64,000 nt of DNA from Elephas maximus indicus (GCF_024166365.1 NC_064826.1:62265001-62329000); one strand, 5' to 3'. Shown: positions 36,131 to 47,642, numbered from the stretch's first letter. The notes: generated by a model not told the origin, from the letters alone. Made by a program: numbers and translations.

Positions 36131-36340
36131 TACTCTCACAATTCATACCCATCATTATTAGATCTAGTTTTAAAAAATTTTTCCTAGAATTTTTCAAAAA
36201 ATACCAAAAGGAATAAAGAAAAAATTCCAAGTACAATTGCATGGCTCTGCCACCCAGAGAAAACCAGAGTTAACAAGATAGTATATATTTCCTTAGTCTT
36301 TTTCCTAAAGATGTATGTATTTTATTTAGTTGAGATTATA

Positions 36341-36380
36341 AACAAAAAAAAGAACCCCGTTGCCATCGAGTCAATTCTGG
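36341..36380 (-). repeat. SINE 3'-end fragment
   Basis: A-run followed by GAACCCCGTTGCCATCGAGTCAATTCTGG, split here, the inverted tail of a SINE with the head missing. Confidence 0.75.
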
Positions 36381-36401
36381 TTAATATGCTGTATATGACT
36401 T

Positions 36402-36738
36402 ATAAGGCATTGGTGGTTCAGCGGTAGATTCTCGCCCTCCTTGCAGGAGACCTGGGTTTGACTCCCAGCCAGCGCACCTCATGCACAGTCACCACCATTC
36501 TCTTAGTCGAGGCTTGCGTGTTGCTATGATGCTGAACAGGTTTTAGTGGAACTTCCAGACTAAGACAGACTAGGAAGAAAGGCCTGGCAGCCTCCTTCCA
36601 AAAAGCAGGCAGTGAAACTCTGTGAATCACACAGTCCAGTCTGAAACTGATCATGTGGATGGAACAGGGTAGTGTTCCGTTCTGTCGTGCATGAATCAGG
36701 GGTTGACTCAATGGCAGCTAACACCACCGACAACAATT
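36402..36738 (+). repeat. tRNA-Gly-headed SINE with an RTE-derived body
   Basis: The head (GCATTGGTGGTTCAGCGGTAG, then CGCCC..GGGTTTGACTCCCAGCC) is a clear tRNA-Gly-like sequence with A and B boxes. It is followed by a body found in the 5' end of the RTE LINE at 51300-51450 (GGCTTGCGTGTTGCTATGATG; CTTCCAGACTAAGACAGAC; GGAAGAAAGGCCTGGCAG). The tail matches the RTE 3' end (GTTCCGTTCTGTCGTGCAT, then TTGACTCAATGGCAGCTAACA). It is not a functional tRNA gene, as the acceptor stem does not close properly and the body runs on. It differs from all other SINEs here by its head. Confidence 0.85.
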
Positions 36739-37202
36739 TTATAATTACCTTATTATGTAAGCATTTTCAAATGTAAAAGTTGTAAACATGTTCTTAGTGA
36801 CTATATTCTGTTGAGTGGATTTACCATAATTTACTTAATTGGAGTCTAAACAGGAAAATTTTTGTTCACAGTTTTTTCAGAATTTAAAGTTTAAAATTAA
36901 TTGAACTACTTCTAAATGAATATTAAAGTCATTCTTTTTTTTCTCCATATATTTGAAAATGGACTAGAGGCATACTCTTTCCCCTTAAATTGAAAAAATA
37001 ACAAAATACCCTTTTCACTTGACTTCTTTATGATAAAAACATTGAAAAATCAAAACCCTTTGTGATTTTGTTTTGTATTTTAATTTTATTGCACTGCAAG
37101 TATTTCTTACAGTTTTTCTTTTTTGAGGGAAGCGTAAGTTGTATAATTTTTTAGTTATGAACATCCAATTTATAAACATCCATAAATAATAGTAGAAAAA
37201 AA
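36739..37202. other. Unique intronic sequence
   Basis: AT-rich, nothing recognised. Confidence 0.35.
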
Positions 37203-37520
37203 ATAATAGTAGAGGTCAGCGAAAAAGAGGAAGACCCTCAATAAGGTGGATTGATGCAATGGCTGCAACAATGGGCTTAAACATAGCAACAATTGTGAGG
37301 ATGCCGCAGGACTGTGCAACTTTTGGGCATTCGTGGCATGTTATAAGTAAATAACTACCTTCCTCACTGAGTATATACTAAAACCAGTTGCCTTTGAATT
37401 GATTCTGACTCATGGTGACCGCATGTTTGTCAGAGTAGGACTGTGCTCCATAGGGTTTTCTTTCTGTTATACATAAGGCCGCTGTGAGTCAGAACCAACT
37501 TGACAGCACCTAACAACAAC
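37203..37520 (+). mobile_element. RTE LINE 3'-end fragment, plus
   Basis: Plus-strand RTE 3' portion: GAAAAAGAGGAAGACCCTCA and CTGCAACAATGGGCTTAAAC at 37215-37290, and terminus CAGAACCAACTTGACAGCACC followed by TAACAACAACA. An inverted SINE type C tail (about 37378-37465) interrupts it. Confidence 0.8.
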
Positions 37521-38989
37521 ATGCATGTTAATAACTATTTTTAGCTGAGGTCCAGAAAGAAATGAACCAGTTTAAAATTATTTCAAAAAATGGTTTGTGA
37601 ACATACAAGGAACTTAGAAATGAAATTTTGGAAGAGGGATCCATTTTATGTTTTAGAATAGAAGAACAATGATGTTTTTACTTAGCTCAGATGTGTCTAG
37701 GGTTTGGTAGAGCATTGTTATTTCCTGGGTTTCTCTCTCACAAGATGATTTAAATAGGATTGTGACATCAGATGTTAATCATCCACTCATCCTTGTCCCT
37801 GTTCATAATCTTCAAATAGCTTATTGTGAATAAAAGGACTGTGACATCAGAAGAAAATTGGCTATGCCCCTTCTTTCCTTCTCTCTAGTTCTCTTAGGAG
37901 TCTCCTATGTAGTAGGTAATGCTAATAATCTCTCCAAAATTGGGTGTTTAACTGAAAATGTACCATCTTTTAAAAGCTCCTGGGTAGAAATTTCATTTGT
38001 TTTTAACTTGCACGTGCAGACTCACACATGCACACACAGACACATACATGGTCTCAGAAGACAGAAAAGTCATATAGTCTCATGCTTATTAGGTCTTATA
38101 CACAATATAGTAAGGAGCTATAATGTTAAAGGTTAAACGAATCTTTTATTTGGTAACATAGTTCTGATACTAGTGATGTATATTTAGCATGTAACTTTAA
38201 AATCATAGATTTCTAGATACTCAGAAGTGCTTTTCACTGTTGTCATTTTCTTTTTTCTAGGACTTTCTTAAATTAATGGCAATGTAAATTGTAAGAATCA
38301 TCATGAACTGCTGGAAGTTCCATCTTTTCACAGAAAAACATGAGAGAATTTTAGTTTATATTAAAAAAAAAACTTTAGTCCCTCTTAGAACTAATGTCCT
38401 GGTAGGGAGAGCATACTGAATTTGAATTAGATTCTTGTGATAAGTGGGAAGCAAGCTTTATAACAATATTGAGTAATATTTTAAACATATCTGTTGTAAT
38501 TTTTATGTATATAAACTTTTGTTTAAAATTGACCAATTTTAACCAAACATTTTTTCTAGTGAAGTAAAATATCCCTTAACTACAGAAACTATACTTACAC
38601 ATACCAGCAGTGAACTTGGGCTTGGATTGATCGATTGATGAGTTCCCTTGTAAATTACAGAAATTTCATTTTCTATTAGTGAGAAAACTTAGTGGAAATA
38701 AAAGGCTAACACAGATTTAATCTGTTTTAAATTTTAGTTTTTGCCTGGTATGTGTATGTGTTTGTGTGTGTGTATTTTAATATATGTGTATTGGGCTTAG
38801 TTTAAGTAACTTTAGTTTCTAGGAGTATTCAGAAATTAAATGAATTGATGTAATCATACCTATATAGTTGGAAGGAGAAATTGCCTCATAACTTGGACTT
38901 GCACAATCATCCGTCACTTATCTGGTGGCCAGATTTTGAACACCTTCGACAATCCTAAGGTTATGAACCAATAAACAAGTAGAAAAGGT
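37521..38989. other. Unique intronic sequence
   Basis: Long unrecognised AT-rich stretch with a short GTGTGTG run near 38760. No exon seen. Confidence 0.35.
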
Positions 38990-39042
38990 CTGAAAAAACT
39001 GAGTAAAGAACAAATATGTATTAACTGTCTTCTGTGTTTCAG

Positions 39043-39213
39043 GGAAACTTGGTGGCGTAGTGGTTAAGTGCTACAGCTGGTAACCAAAGGGCCGGCAGTT
39101 CGAATCCGCCAGGCACTCCTTGGAAACTCTATGAGGCAGTTCTACTCTGTCCTGTAGGGTCGCTGTGAGTCGGAATCGACTCGACGGCACTGGGTTTGGT
39201 TTTTGGTTTGGTA
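39043..39213 (+). repeat. Afrotherian tRNA-SINE, type A (first of a serial pair)
   Basis: Low-divergence SINE (GTCGCTGTGAGTCGGAATCG tail). Exact TGTGTTTCAG flanks at 39033-39042 and 39214-39223. Confidence 0.95.
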
Positions 39214-39223
39214 TGTGTTTCAG

Positions 39224-39435
39224 AGGAGCCCTATAGTGCAGTGGTTAAAGTGCTCGGCTGCAGACCAAAAGGTTGGCGGTTCAAATGCCCCAACCACTCT
39301 CCAGGAGAAAAATGTGGCAGTCTGCTTCTATAAAGATTTACAGCCTCGGAAACCCTATGAGGCAGTTCTACTGTGTCCTATAGGGTCACTATGAGTTGAA
39401 ATTGACTTGCCAGCAGTGGTTTTGGTGGGTTTTCT
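39224..39435 (+). repeat. Afrotherian tRNA-SINE, type B (second of a serial pair)
   Basis: Long-type SINE starting immediately after the right TGTGTTTCAG of the first, and itself followed by TATGTTTCAG (39436-39445). Contains GTCTGCTTCTATAAAG. Confidence 0.94.
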
Positions 39436-39581
39436 ATGTTTCAGACATTGTGCTAAATACTTACAGTTTTATTTAATTATCACAATGATTCATGCCTTTT
39501 CTACGACCAAGGAAAAAATGCAGAGAGATTAACATAAAGATTAGAATACAAATCTTTTCTACTCCAATTTTAGAGCATTTT

Positions 39582-39748
39582 TTATAGTGGCATAGTGGTT
39601 AAGAGCTACAGCTGCTAACCAAAAGGTTGGCAGTTCGAATCCACCAGGCACTCCTTGGAAACTCTATGGGGCAGTTCTGCTCTGTCCTGTAGGGTCACTA
39701 TGAGTCGGAATTGACTCGACGGCAGCAGGTTAAGGTTTTTTTTTGGTA
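39582..39748 (+). repeat. Afrotherian tRNA-SINE, type A, adjoining an LTR
   Basis: SINE lacking its first few bases (starts TATAGTGGCATAGTGG), ending in a T run directly at the left end of the LTR at 39749. Confidence 0.9.
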
Positions 39749-40272
39749 TGTCAGGGGTTCTTAAGACAACCTTTAGGTTCGATGATTCTCTGGAAGAACT
39801 CACAGGACTCAGCATATCTCCTACCCACTGCTAAGATTTATTACAGCAAAAGGATACAGAGCAAGATCAGCAAAGGGGAAGGTTCATGGGGTGAAGTCCA
39901 GAGGAAACTGGCGCAAACTGCCAAGAGTCTTCTCCCCATGGAGTCACACAAGAAGTGCCTAATTCCTCCAGCATTGGATCTGACAACACATGTGAAATGT
40001 TGTCTAAGAAGGAAGCTCATTAGAGACTCGATGCCTGAGGTTGTTATTGAGGTTTGTCACGTAGGCAGCTTTGCCTAGCAAGTACCAAAGCTCCATATTT
40101 CCAGAAGAAAACTAAGTGTTGAGTTTTAGCTACATGGTGTATGCAAGCAGTTTAGATATAGTGCATCCCTCTTATCAGTTAGGGAATGGTTGAAGCCCTT
40201 TTGAAATCCAAGTTCTCAGACACTAGCCAAGCAGGGCCAAGGGTAATAGTCTTGGGCCTGCTGTATTAACTC
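39749..40272 (-). mobile_element. ERVL-type provirus, 3' LTR (minus)
   Basis: Old inverted LTR of the class resembling MER21. Contains the inverted polyadenylation region (AGATTTATTACAGC, i.e. AATAAA on the minus strand). It shares phrases with the LTR at 43736-44243 in the same order: GGGGTGAAGTCCAGAGGAAAC, CCTAATTCCTCCAGCAT, TTATCAGTTAGGGAATGG. Together the two bracket an internal region, so this is read as the 3' LTR of a minus-strand provirus. Non-functional. Confidence 0.75.
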
Positions 40273-40865
40273 TTACCACCACTTGGCCTTTGGCCAAGTT
40301 ATCTCTACAGCAAAATTATCAGTAGGACCCCACGCAACAGGGTGAGACCAGCCTGAAGTATTGATCTGTTATGTCATTTAGATGTCCTAGATTTTGCCAC
40401 TTAAATTCTACTGATGATAAAGGTCCATCTTAGGAAACCAAGCGGCTTCATCCTTAAGTTTCTGTATTAACCATATTAACTTTTTTTACCTGGTCTGAGG
40501 CATCAGTTCAGGCATGACAGAACTCTAGCTGCTATACTGAGAGTGATCTGAATGCCTTTCAGGCTTGAGGTAGTGTGACATAGGATACACACAAGAAGTA
40601 TTATCCCAGAGCAGAGTACCCCAGGAAACAAAGGGTTTACAATTGTAACAAATGTCCCAAGCAGGACATACATTAGTGAGACAGTGCAGGTTAAAAGAGC
40701 CCTCAAAGTGGCCTCCCACTGTGAGGTTTCCCTCCCTGGTGCTTCTAGCCATTAGAAATGTTCTGTGTGGGAAGTACCAGAGCTGGGGCCATCCTCTGCT
40801 GTCTCATAGTCGGCACTGTCAGGTATGATCATAGCACAGTAGTTAGTTTGAATTCAGCTGCTCTT

Positions 40866-41028
40866 ACCAAAAACCAAACCCATTGCCATCAAGTCGATCC
40901 TTACTTAGAGCGACCCTATAGGACAGAGTAGAACTGCCCCATTGGGTTGCCAAGGAGCAGCTAGTGGATTTGAACTGCAGACCTTTTGGTTAGCAGCCAA
41001 GCTTGTAACCACTGTGCCACCAGAGCTT
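40866..41028 (-). repeat. Afrotherian tRNA-SINE, type A
   Basis: Inverted complete SINE inside the provirus internal region (ACCAAACCCATTGCC.. to ..CACTGTGCCACCAGAGC). Confidence 0.92.
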
Positions 41029-41856
41029 ATAAAAAAAGATTAGTAGGAAAGGCAGCATAAGGAGTTTTCCTTAAGGAAGAGGGGAAAGTATTTAAGAACA
41101 GATCCAAAAAAGAAAGATCATTAATGCCCTTTCCCATGTGCTCCAGGTGCTGGGTGTTTTATTTTGTCTCCGTTGTTAGAAAATCAGTGTGTCCCATTTA
41201 GCAATCATAACTTTGCATATTTTTCAAATATCCCCTATTTTCATGAAGACCTTCCATCCGGAAAGGTTGAGTGCAAGAGGGACAAAAGCATTCTCATAGA
41301 AAAACACTTAAAAATAATTTGACCAGAAAGACACATCATGTTCAGAAATTGGTCGGAATGAAATCCTGAATTTTCAAAAAATTTCAAAATGGGTTTATAT
41401 ACCACCCCTTCATTCTCATCAGTTATGTAGTATGAAGCCTAGAATAGATCCCTTTACAGAGATAGCTTCATTTAATAAATTGCCTTACTAGAGTAGGCAT
41501 ACCAAGAGAAAGGTGAGGGAAGAAGAGTCAGGCTGTCAATTCATTGTCATAAATTACAACTAGTCTGGAAACCTGAATACAAGTCAACAGCAGTGAGATA
41601 TCTCCTAGAGGGGGTCCAGAGTCAGATCAGTCAGGGGTAGGTAAAGGGATCACACTTTAATATTCCCTCCCCCAACTTTACCTCTTGACAGGAATCAGAA
41701 GTTAGGAATGCGTTTAGCCTCTGTATCAGAAACATAGAGTCCATCAGCAGGCCAGTCTCAGGTGGTCGCATCAGAGAATTAGCCCTTTCCTGTGGGCATC
41801 GCAAGTGATCCACACAGTCCAGCCATCATCCATTATGTTTTCATAGTTTAGGCCCC

Positions 41857-42024
41857 CACAAAAACAAAAAAAACCATTGCTGTCAAGTTAATTCCGACTC
41901 ATAGCAGCCCTATAGGATAGAATAGAACTGCCCCATAGGGCTTCCAAGGAGCGCCTGGTGGATTCAAATTGCTGACCCTTTTGTTAGCAACTGAGCTCTT
42001 AACCACTGCGCCACCAAGGCTCCT
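41857..42024 (-). repeat. Afrotherian tRNA-SINE, type A
   Basis: Inverted complete SINE with an A-rich tail (AAAACAAAAAAAACC), inside the provirus internal region. Confidence 0.92.
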
Positions 42025-42547
42025 AGGGCAGTAAATCTGCAGCAGTTCAGAGTCTGAGTTCTGTTCATTGAACCTATACCTGCTTTCCTTTCAGCACACC
42101 TTGTGCCGAGGCTGGAACAGCCCATATCACACAATATCAGGTTTGAGCTTAGAGTCAGGTGCAGGCAGTTAGGATCTGTGACTTCAGGATTCAAAAAAAT
42201 CCAGCAACCCCTCTTCTGCAGCTGCAAAACCGAGACACTGCAAGGCCAGATAGCTGTCTTCCAAGTCCAAGTGACAAGGCCATTTTGTCTCAGTGGTCTT
42301 AGAGTCCAGATTGACCCGTTCACAGATATACACATCTGCTGGAACGTCTTCAGACTGTAAGGGTCAGATATCTGATTTCATAAGAGCTCATTAGCAACTA
42401 AAAACTGCTTTTTAAACCTCTAGAAGTGTATTTCCATCTAGAGATTGCCCCTCTCTTTTTGCTGTCTCCCTTTTTCTAGAGGCTCCAGTGGGCAAAGATC
42501 ATTAGTTAGCACACTTACCAGTACCTGTTTCTAATATTCAAAGAATT

Positions 42548-42853
42548 AAAAAAAAATTTTTTATTGTGCTTTAAGTGAAAGTTTACAAATCAAGTCAGTC
42601 TCATACAAAAATTTATATACTTCTTGCTGTATACTCCTAGTTGCTCTCCCCCTAATGAGACAGCACACTCCTTCTTTCCACTCTATTTTCATGTCCACTC
42701 GGGCAGCTTCTGACCCGCTCTGCCCTCTCGTCTCCCATCCAGACAGGAGCTGCCCACATAGTCTCAGGTGTCTACTTGGTCCAAGAAGCTCACTCTTCAC
42801 CAGCATCATTTTCTGTCCCATAGTCCAGTCCAATTCCTGTCTGAAGAGTTGGC
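42548..42853 (-). mobile_element. Short L1 3' UTR insertion, antisense
   Basis: A 306-bp, strongly 5'-truncated L1 3' UTR of the same young family as the copies at 2.6-3.2 kb and 61 kb. It has a T-run at its left and an exact 19-bp target-site duplication TTCTAATATTCAAAGAATT at 42529-42547 and 42854-42872. It lies inside the older provirus. Confidence 0.95.
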
Positions 42854-43715
42854 TTCTAATATTCAAAGAATTTAAATTTCAGTTTGCTCAGTAGTGGCAA
42901 AAAGTAAAGGAATTGTGTGTTATTAACAGTTTTTTTTCTTTGCTGTTTTTCCTAATTGGGATATCCTTCTAGCATAAGCGTAATGAGAAGCATGCAACAT
43001 TTTACATCAGTTTTATCACACATCCAGATGTGATAGCCACAAAATAGCCAGTTTGTAAAAATTTCTTTTTTTTCTCATTGTGAATTTATTTAAATCCCTA
43101 GATTAAGTTTAGCATTTACATGGTTAGCATCACAGCTGCAGCAGCCAGGTATGGGGAATATTCTGGCTGGAATGCAAGGGGGAGGGGTAGTAGTAGTAAC
43201 AGCTGGGGTGAAGAAACTGCTGGAGTATTTCCCCCACCTCCTTTTTTCTTTCGGTTTATCTGAAGCTTTGTTCCATCCCTGGGAGCTGATTTAACCTTTT
43301 TTCCCCATTTTTTCTTTCACTTGGAGGAGAGAGCAATGTAAATGCTTAACATTTTTGGCTCACTAAAGCTCACCTTTGGGAAGATATGAGCCCTTTCTCC
43401 TGCCATCTGAAGTAGAGAACAAAAACTAGAGGAATTACCTGGCCTGTGCTTCTATTTTCGTGCTCAATTTAGCCAGTACAGCCAAAAGCATCCAGGGGAT
43501 CCAGCAAGGCAACTCTCCTGGAGTTGGATTTATCTTTTTCAAATATTATAGGTAATTTTTGCCTCTCATAACAGTATCTCAGCTGCTATTTCATAACATG
43601 TGTAACACTGTAGCCACTTCATCACCAAAGGTTCATCATACCCACCCCTTCTCATTTCTTTTCACAAACAGTGCTTTTGCCATATTTTAAAATATGAGTC
43701 AAAGTTGGTCTAGCA

Positions 43716-43734
43716 GATCTCACTTACGATACCA
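43716..43734 (-). other. Primer-binding site, tRNA-Leu type
   Basis: Directly next to the right-hand LTR, one base away, the minus strand reads TGGTATCGTAAGTGAGATC. It matches 15 of 19 positions of the TGGTGTCAGAAGTGGGATC-type leucine primer site typical of ERVL elements. This fixes the orientation and supports a true provirus rather than two solo LTRs. Confidence 0.65.
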
Positions 43735-43735
43735 G

Positions 43736-44243
43736 TGTGTGGGGCAGAGTCCTTAAAGCTATTCCCAGGTTTGATGATTCACTGAAAGGATTGATGGGAC
43801 TCAACATATAGTTGTACTCACAGCTAAGATTTATTACAGCAAAAGGATACAAAGCAAAAACAACAAATAGAAAAGGCTAATGGGGTGAAGTCCAGAGGAA
43901 ACCAGGTACAGGATTCCAAGAGTTCTGTTCTCATGGAGTCATACAGTATGTGCCTAATTCCTCCAGCATCAGATTGTGACAACACATGAAATGTTTTCTA
44001 CCAAAGAACGTCGTTAGAGACAGTCCAAGGTTTTTATTAAGGGTTGGTTTTGTAGGCACCCTTGCCAAGCATGTACCAAAATTCCAGACTCCCAGAAGAA
44101 AACCAGATGTTTAGCATAAATTACATTGTGTGTGCAAACAGTTTAGGCACAGTGGGTCCCTCTTATCAGTTAGGGAATGGTGGCCTTAACCAAGGGCCAC
44201 CCTTGCAAGCAGAACTTTTTTAGTCTCAGACCTGCTGTGCTCA
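43736..44243 (-). mobile_element. ERVL-type provirus, 5' LTR (minus)
   Basis: Second inverted copy of the LTR at 39749-40272, with the same landmark phrases and inverted AATAAA region (TTTATTACAGC at 43833). With the primer-binding site beside it, it is the 5' LTR. The two LTRs differ at many positions, so the insertion is old. Confidence 0.75.
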
Positions 44244-44754
44244 CACTTTTCTGCGTAATAGGGTACAACATCAAAGGGAGTTGAAATTGTAGTATTATAT
44301 AAACTTAGTTTAACTTGATAAATCCTTTTAGATTTCGTTCAGCAGGACAATGAATAAGAAACAGCTCCTAGAAGCTAAATAGTCTTATACCCTTACGAAA
44401 TGTAATACTTGTAGATTTCTCCGCATAACAATGATTTAAAATGAGTACCTCACAATGGGAAATACAGCAAAGCCAGACCCACTGATTTGGAAACAGTGGG
44501 GGTCAGAGCAGAGTCATTTAAACAATGCTGTATTACAGCAATTTTGTATTTGTTCTTTGTAGTTAGTTTGAGAAAGCAAATTGTTCTCATATATTTTTGA
44601 AAACTTGTATTGAATTTAAATGTACATAGTTATAATAGACATGTCAGGAAACAATTCTGTTCCTTGGAGTGTAAGCATAAAACTCCCAATTACAATTTAC
44701 TTTTTTAAAAATTTCACACATTTATATTGCTTTCAAACAGTAAACATTAACGAT
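44244..44754. other. Unique intronic sequence
   Basis: Nothing recognised. Confidence 0.35.
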
Positions 44755-45165
44755 TCACTTCTTTTTAAATTGAGGTAAAATTCACATAACATATAATTAA
44801 CCATTGACCATTTTAAAGTGTACAATTGAGTGGCATTTAGTATGTTCACAATGTTATGCATCCTCTACTTCCAAGATGTTTTCGTCACCCTAAAAGAAAA
44901 CTCGATACCCATCGGTAGTCACTCCCCATTCTCTCTCTCCACCCCCATTCCCCTCATCCCCAGATCCTGGCAACCACTGATCTGTTTTCTGCCTCTGTGG
45001 ATTTAATTACTGTTAAAATTTCATATAAATGAAATAATATTTCAAAGTTTGTCCACATTGTAGTACGTAATTCACTTTTAAGACAGTATTTCACTATAAA
45101 TTTATAAACTTTCATACATAGTACATAATTTTTATCCTTTTTCTTCAAAACTGAATTACGGTAAA
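44755..45165 (-). mobile_element. Old L1 3'-end remnant, antisense
   Basis: Antisense L1M-like 3' UTR: AATTGAGGTAAAATTCACATA, CCATTTTAAAGTGTACAATT, CTGGCAACCACTGATCTG in the usual order. Confidence 0.8.
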
Positions 45166-46000
45166 GTATAGGAAGCTTCAGTTTGTGACTAAAGGTTTGC
45201 CTTTTAGAGCATAAATAGTTTTTATCTTGTTCTCAATTGTATCAACCTTGAGACCTTGACTTTCTAATACCAATATAAAAAGTTCCAGTTTAACATTTTT
45301 ACTTGTGCTTATTTTTATGAAATAAGGACAATACTGTATTTAAAAATTACAAGGGCAAACACTGCTGAATAGTCAGAGATGCCAAATTTACTGAAGTTAA
45401 ACTATTCACTGATAGCACCATAGCACTACCACTAACCCCACAGCACTAGAGCCTGAAATGTCATTTTCAGCCACCGTATGAAATTCTGAATTCAAAATAT
45501 GGAAAGTAGTTTTGAAAGGGGGGGGCTAAAGTATAATGTAAAACATTTTGAGTAGTTGGAAAGCCAAAAGTATAAAAGCTAACTACTGCCTAAGAAAAAT
45601 TTCAGCTATCTGAAACATCTACTTATGTGAGGAGTTCTGACTTCTGTGTAATGATTGCAGGTAATGATGTTTTAATAGGAAATAGAAAAGTGCTGTTTCA
45701 TACAGTAGTTGTATCCCAAGTCTTGATAGTTTTCCAGTTGTGGACCTCATGCTGGCTATTTTCTGTGTTCATTTGCCAGTTTGGCAAAAAGAAGCAGTCA
45801 GCTGCTGCCTTTTGTAGCTATTTTCATTTCTTCCTTTCTAAATGCAGTATCCTTTTCCACACTGCGAAAGCTATGTAGTTATAAAAAGTATCCAAGAGGA
45901 GCCAGAATATGTTGGATTGTCTCCTTTTTCTTGGTTACTGGGAAACTTTAGGCAGCTAAACTGCTGCATAGATCTTTCTTTTAATTACTATCGTGACAGT
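45166..46000. other. Unique intronic sequence
   Basis: Includes a G run near 45520. No exon or repeat recognised. Confidence 0.35.
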
Positions 46001-46158
46001 GGAAACCCTGGTGGCGTAGTGGTTAAGTGCTATGGCTACTAACCAAAAGGTTGGCTGTTCAAATCCACCAGGTGCTCCTTGGAAACTCTTTGGGGCAGTT
46101 CTGCTCTGTCCTGTCGGAATTGACTCGATGGCGATAAGTTTGGTTTTCTTTTTTTGGT
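46001..46158 (+). repeat. Afrotherian tRNA-SINE, type A, internal deletion
   Basis: SINE with a ~16-bp deletion in the tail part (CTGTCCTGTCGGAATTGACTC, lacking the ATAGGGTCGCTATGA segment). Confidence 0.92.
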
Positions 46159-46875
46159 TATAGCTTTCAAGCTACAATAGCAGAGTTGAGTATTTGTAAC
46201 AGAGACAAAGTCTAAAATATTTACTATCTGTCCCGTGACGGAAAATGTTTGCTGACCCCTACATTATACCGTGCTTTCCTTAGAGGTGCTGTGACTTGAG
46301 TGCTCATTCAGTAATATAAATTTCAATCTTACTGAAGCATTAGACTTGGAAGAGAACCAATAAGGTAGATCGCCCATAATCTAATGAGAAAGGCAAAATA
46401 CTGACTAACAACAAGAAGCCATGAATGTTTAGAAGCTTTCGGTATTAAATTTGAAAACATAGGCTAGGATGACTTAAATGTAGTTTTTTTTCTGTTACTA
46501 TGATTTTATGCATTATAATTGTAACCATTTCATTTTTTTTTTGTGAAGGTAAGTCTAAATTGCTTTTGTTACCTTTTTTTTTTTAGTGAACAGTTAAAAC
46601 TTCAGTCATGTATTTATGACATTTAAGCTATACCAAAAAAAAATTTTTTTTTAAGCTATACCAGCAGTTGTTTTAATTAATTTTATACTGAAATAAATCT
46701 TTGTTTATAACTAAGTATAATATAGCTTAGGTTTTAAAAAAATGTTATAGTAATAGGACTGAGATCAAGAGATGTATGTTGGGGGTGGGGAGAGGGCAGG
46801 GGCATAGGCACCAGCTGTACAGTGAGTAACCTTATAGGAGGGGGTAAGATTCCTCAGTAGATGATAGCCAGTTTG
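46159..46875. other. Unique intronic sequence
   Basis: Contains poly(T) runs and a G-rich GGGGGTGGGGAGAGGG stretch near 46780. Nothing else recognised. Confidence 0.35.
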
Positions 46876-46888
46876 CCATCACATTTCT

Positions 46889-47023
46889 AAAAAACCAAAA
46901 ACCAAATCCACTGCCGTCGAGTTGATTCTGACTCATAGAGTTTCCAAGGAGCACCTGGCGGATTTGAACTGCCGACCTCTTGGTTAACAGCTGTAGCATT
47001 TAATTACTACGTCACTGGGGTTT
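46889..47023 (-). repeat. Afrotherian tRNA-SINE, type A, internal deletion
   Basis: Inverted SINE missing about 35 bp between the tail and body (CTCATAGAGTTTCC). Flanked by CATCACATTTCTAA and CATCCCATATCTAA. Confidence 0.92.
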
Positions 47024-47107
47024 CCATCCCATATCTAAAGGCTATCTTTATTGTCAGTCAGTAGATCAAATGCAGTCTTTTTATCTCAGGTCATTTTCCT
47101 GAGTGAA

Positions 47108-47260
47108 ACCAAACCCATTGCCGTCCAGTCAATTCCAACTCATAGCGACCCTAGAGGACAAGGTAGGACTGCCCCATAGGGTTTCCAAGAAGCACCTAGT
47201 GGATTCGAATCTCAGACCTTTTGGTTAGCAGCTATAGCACTTTACTATGCCAGCAGGGTT
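47108..47260 (-). repeat. Afrotherian tRNA-SINE, type A
   Basis: Inverted complete SINE flanked by TCCTGAGTGAA (about 47097-47107 and 47261-47271), an exact duplication. Confidence 0.94.
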
Positions 47261-47271
47261 TCCTGAGTGAA

Positions 47272-47629
47272 CTATGCCAATTTCATCTTGCTGTAGTACT
47301 TCTAATAAGGTTTTTAGTGGTGGTGATGTTAGTTCCTAAAATCTGCATGGACTCTTTAAAACAGCAGTTCTCCAATCTTTGACTTCCCAATTTTCACAAG
47401 AATAAAGGGGAAAGAGGGGAAGTTAGCATTAAGTAATTTTAACTTTGAAAAATTTATGTATTCATAGCATTTGGGCGAGGGACAAACTGTATCTCATTAA
47501 ATGCCCCATGAAATTCCAATACTTTAATACCATGATACTCCATAATGTGTGAAAGAGTACCAAATATATTTGATACAGGATTTCAGTGACCATTTTATGG
47601 TCAATGTCAGGATAGGCTTTTGGAGTATC
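47272..47629. other. Unique intronic sequence
   Basis: Nothing recognised. Confidence 0.35.
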
Positions 47630-47642
47630 TAGTGTATACTTG

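Larger units (their letters stand above)
38990..39500 (+). repeat. MIR-like remnant split by two SINEs
   Basis: AAATATGTATTAACTGTCTTC before the SINE pair and ACATTGTGCTAAATACTTACAG..TTTAATTATCACAA after it read together as one decayed MIR. Confidence 0.45.
40273..43735 (-). mobile_element. Internal remnant of the ERVL-type provirus
   Basis: Sequence between the two LTRs, about 3.46 kb including later insertions (two SINEs and one L1 piece, about 640 bp). No gag or pol frame of any length survives and no protein motif is recognisable, so it may be a non-autonomous or heavily deleted element. Its identity rests on the LTRs and the primer-binding site. Confidence 0.5.

Noticed and set aside
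36402-36475. A tRNA-Gly gene
   Set aside because: The head has A and B boxes but the acceptor ends do not pair properly, and a SINE body with RTE sequence follows. It is a retroposed head.
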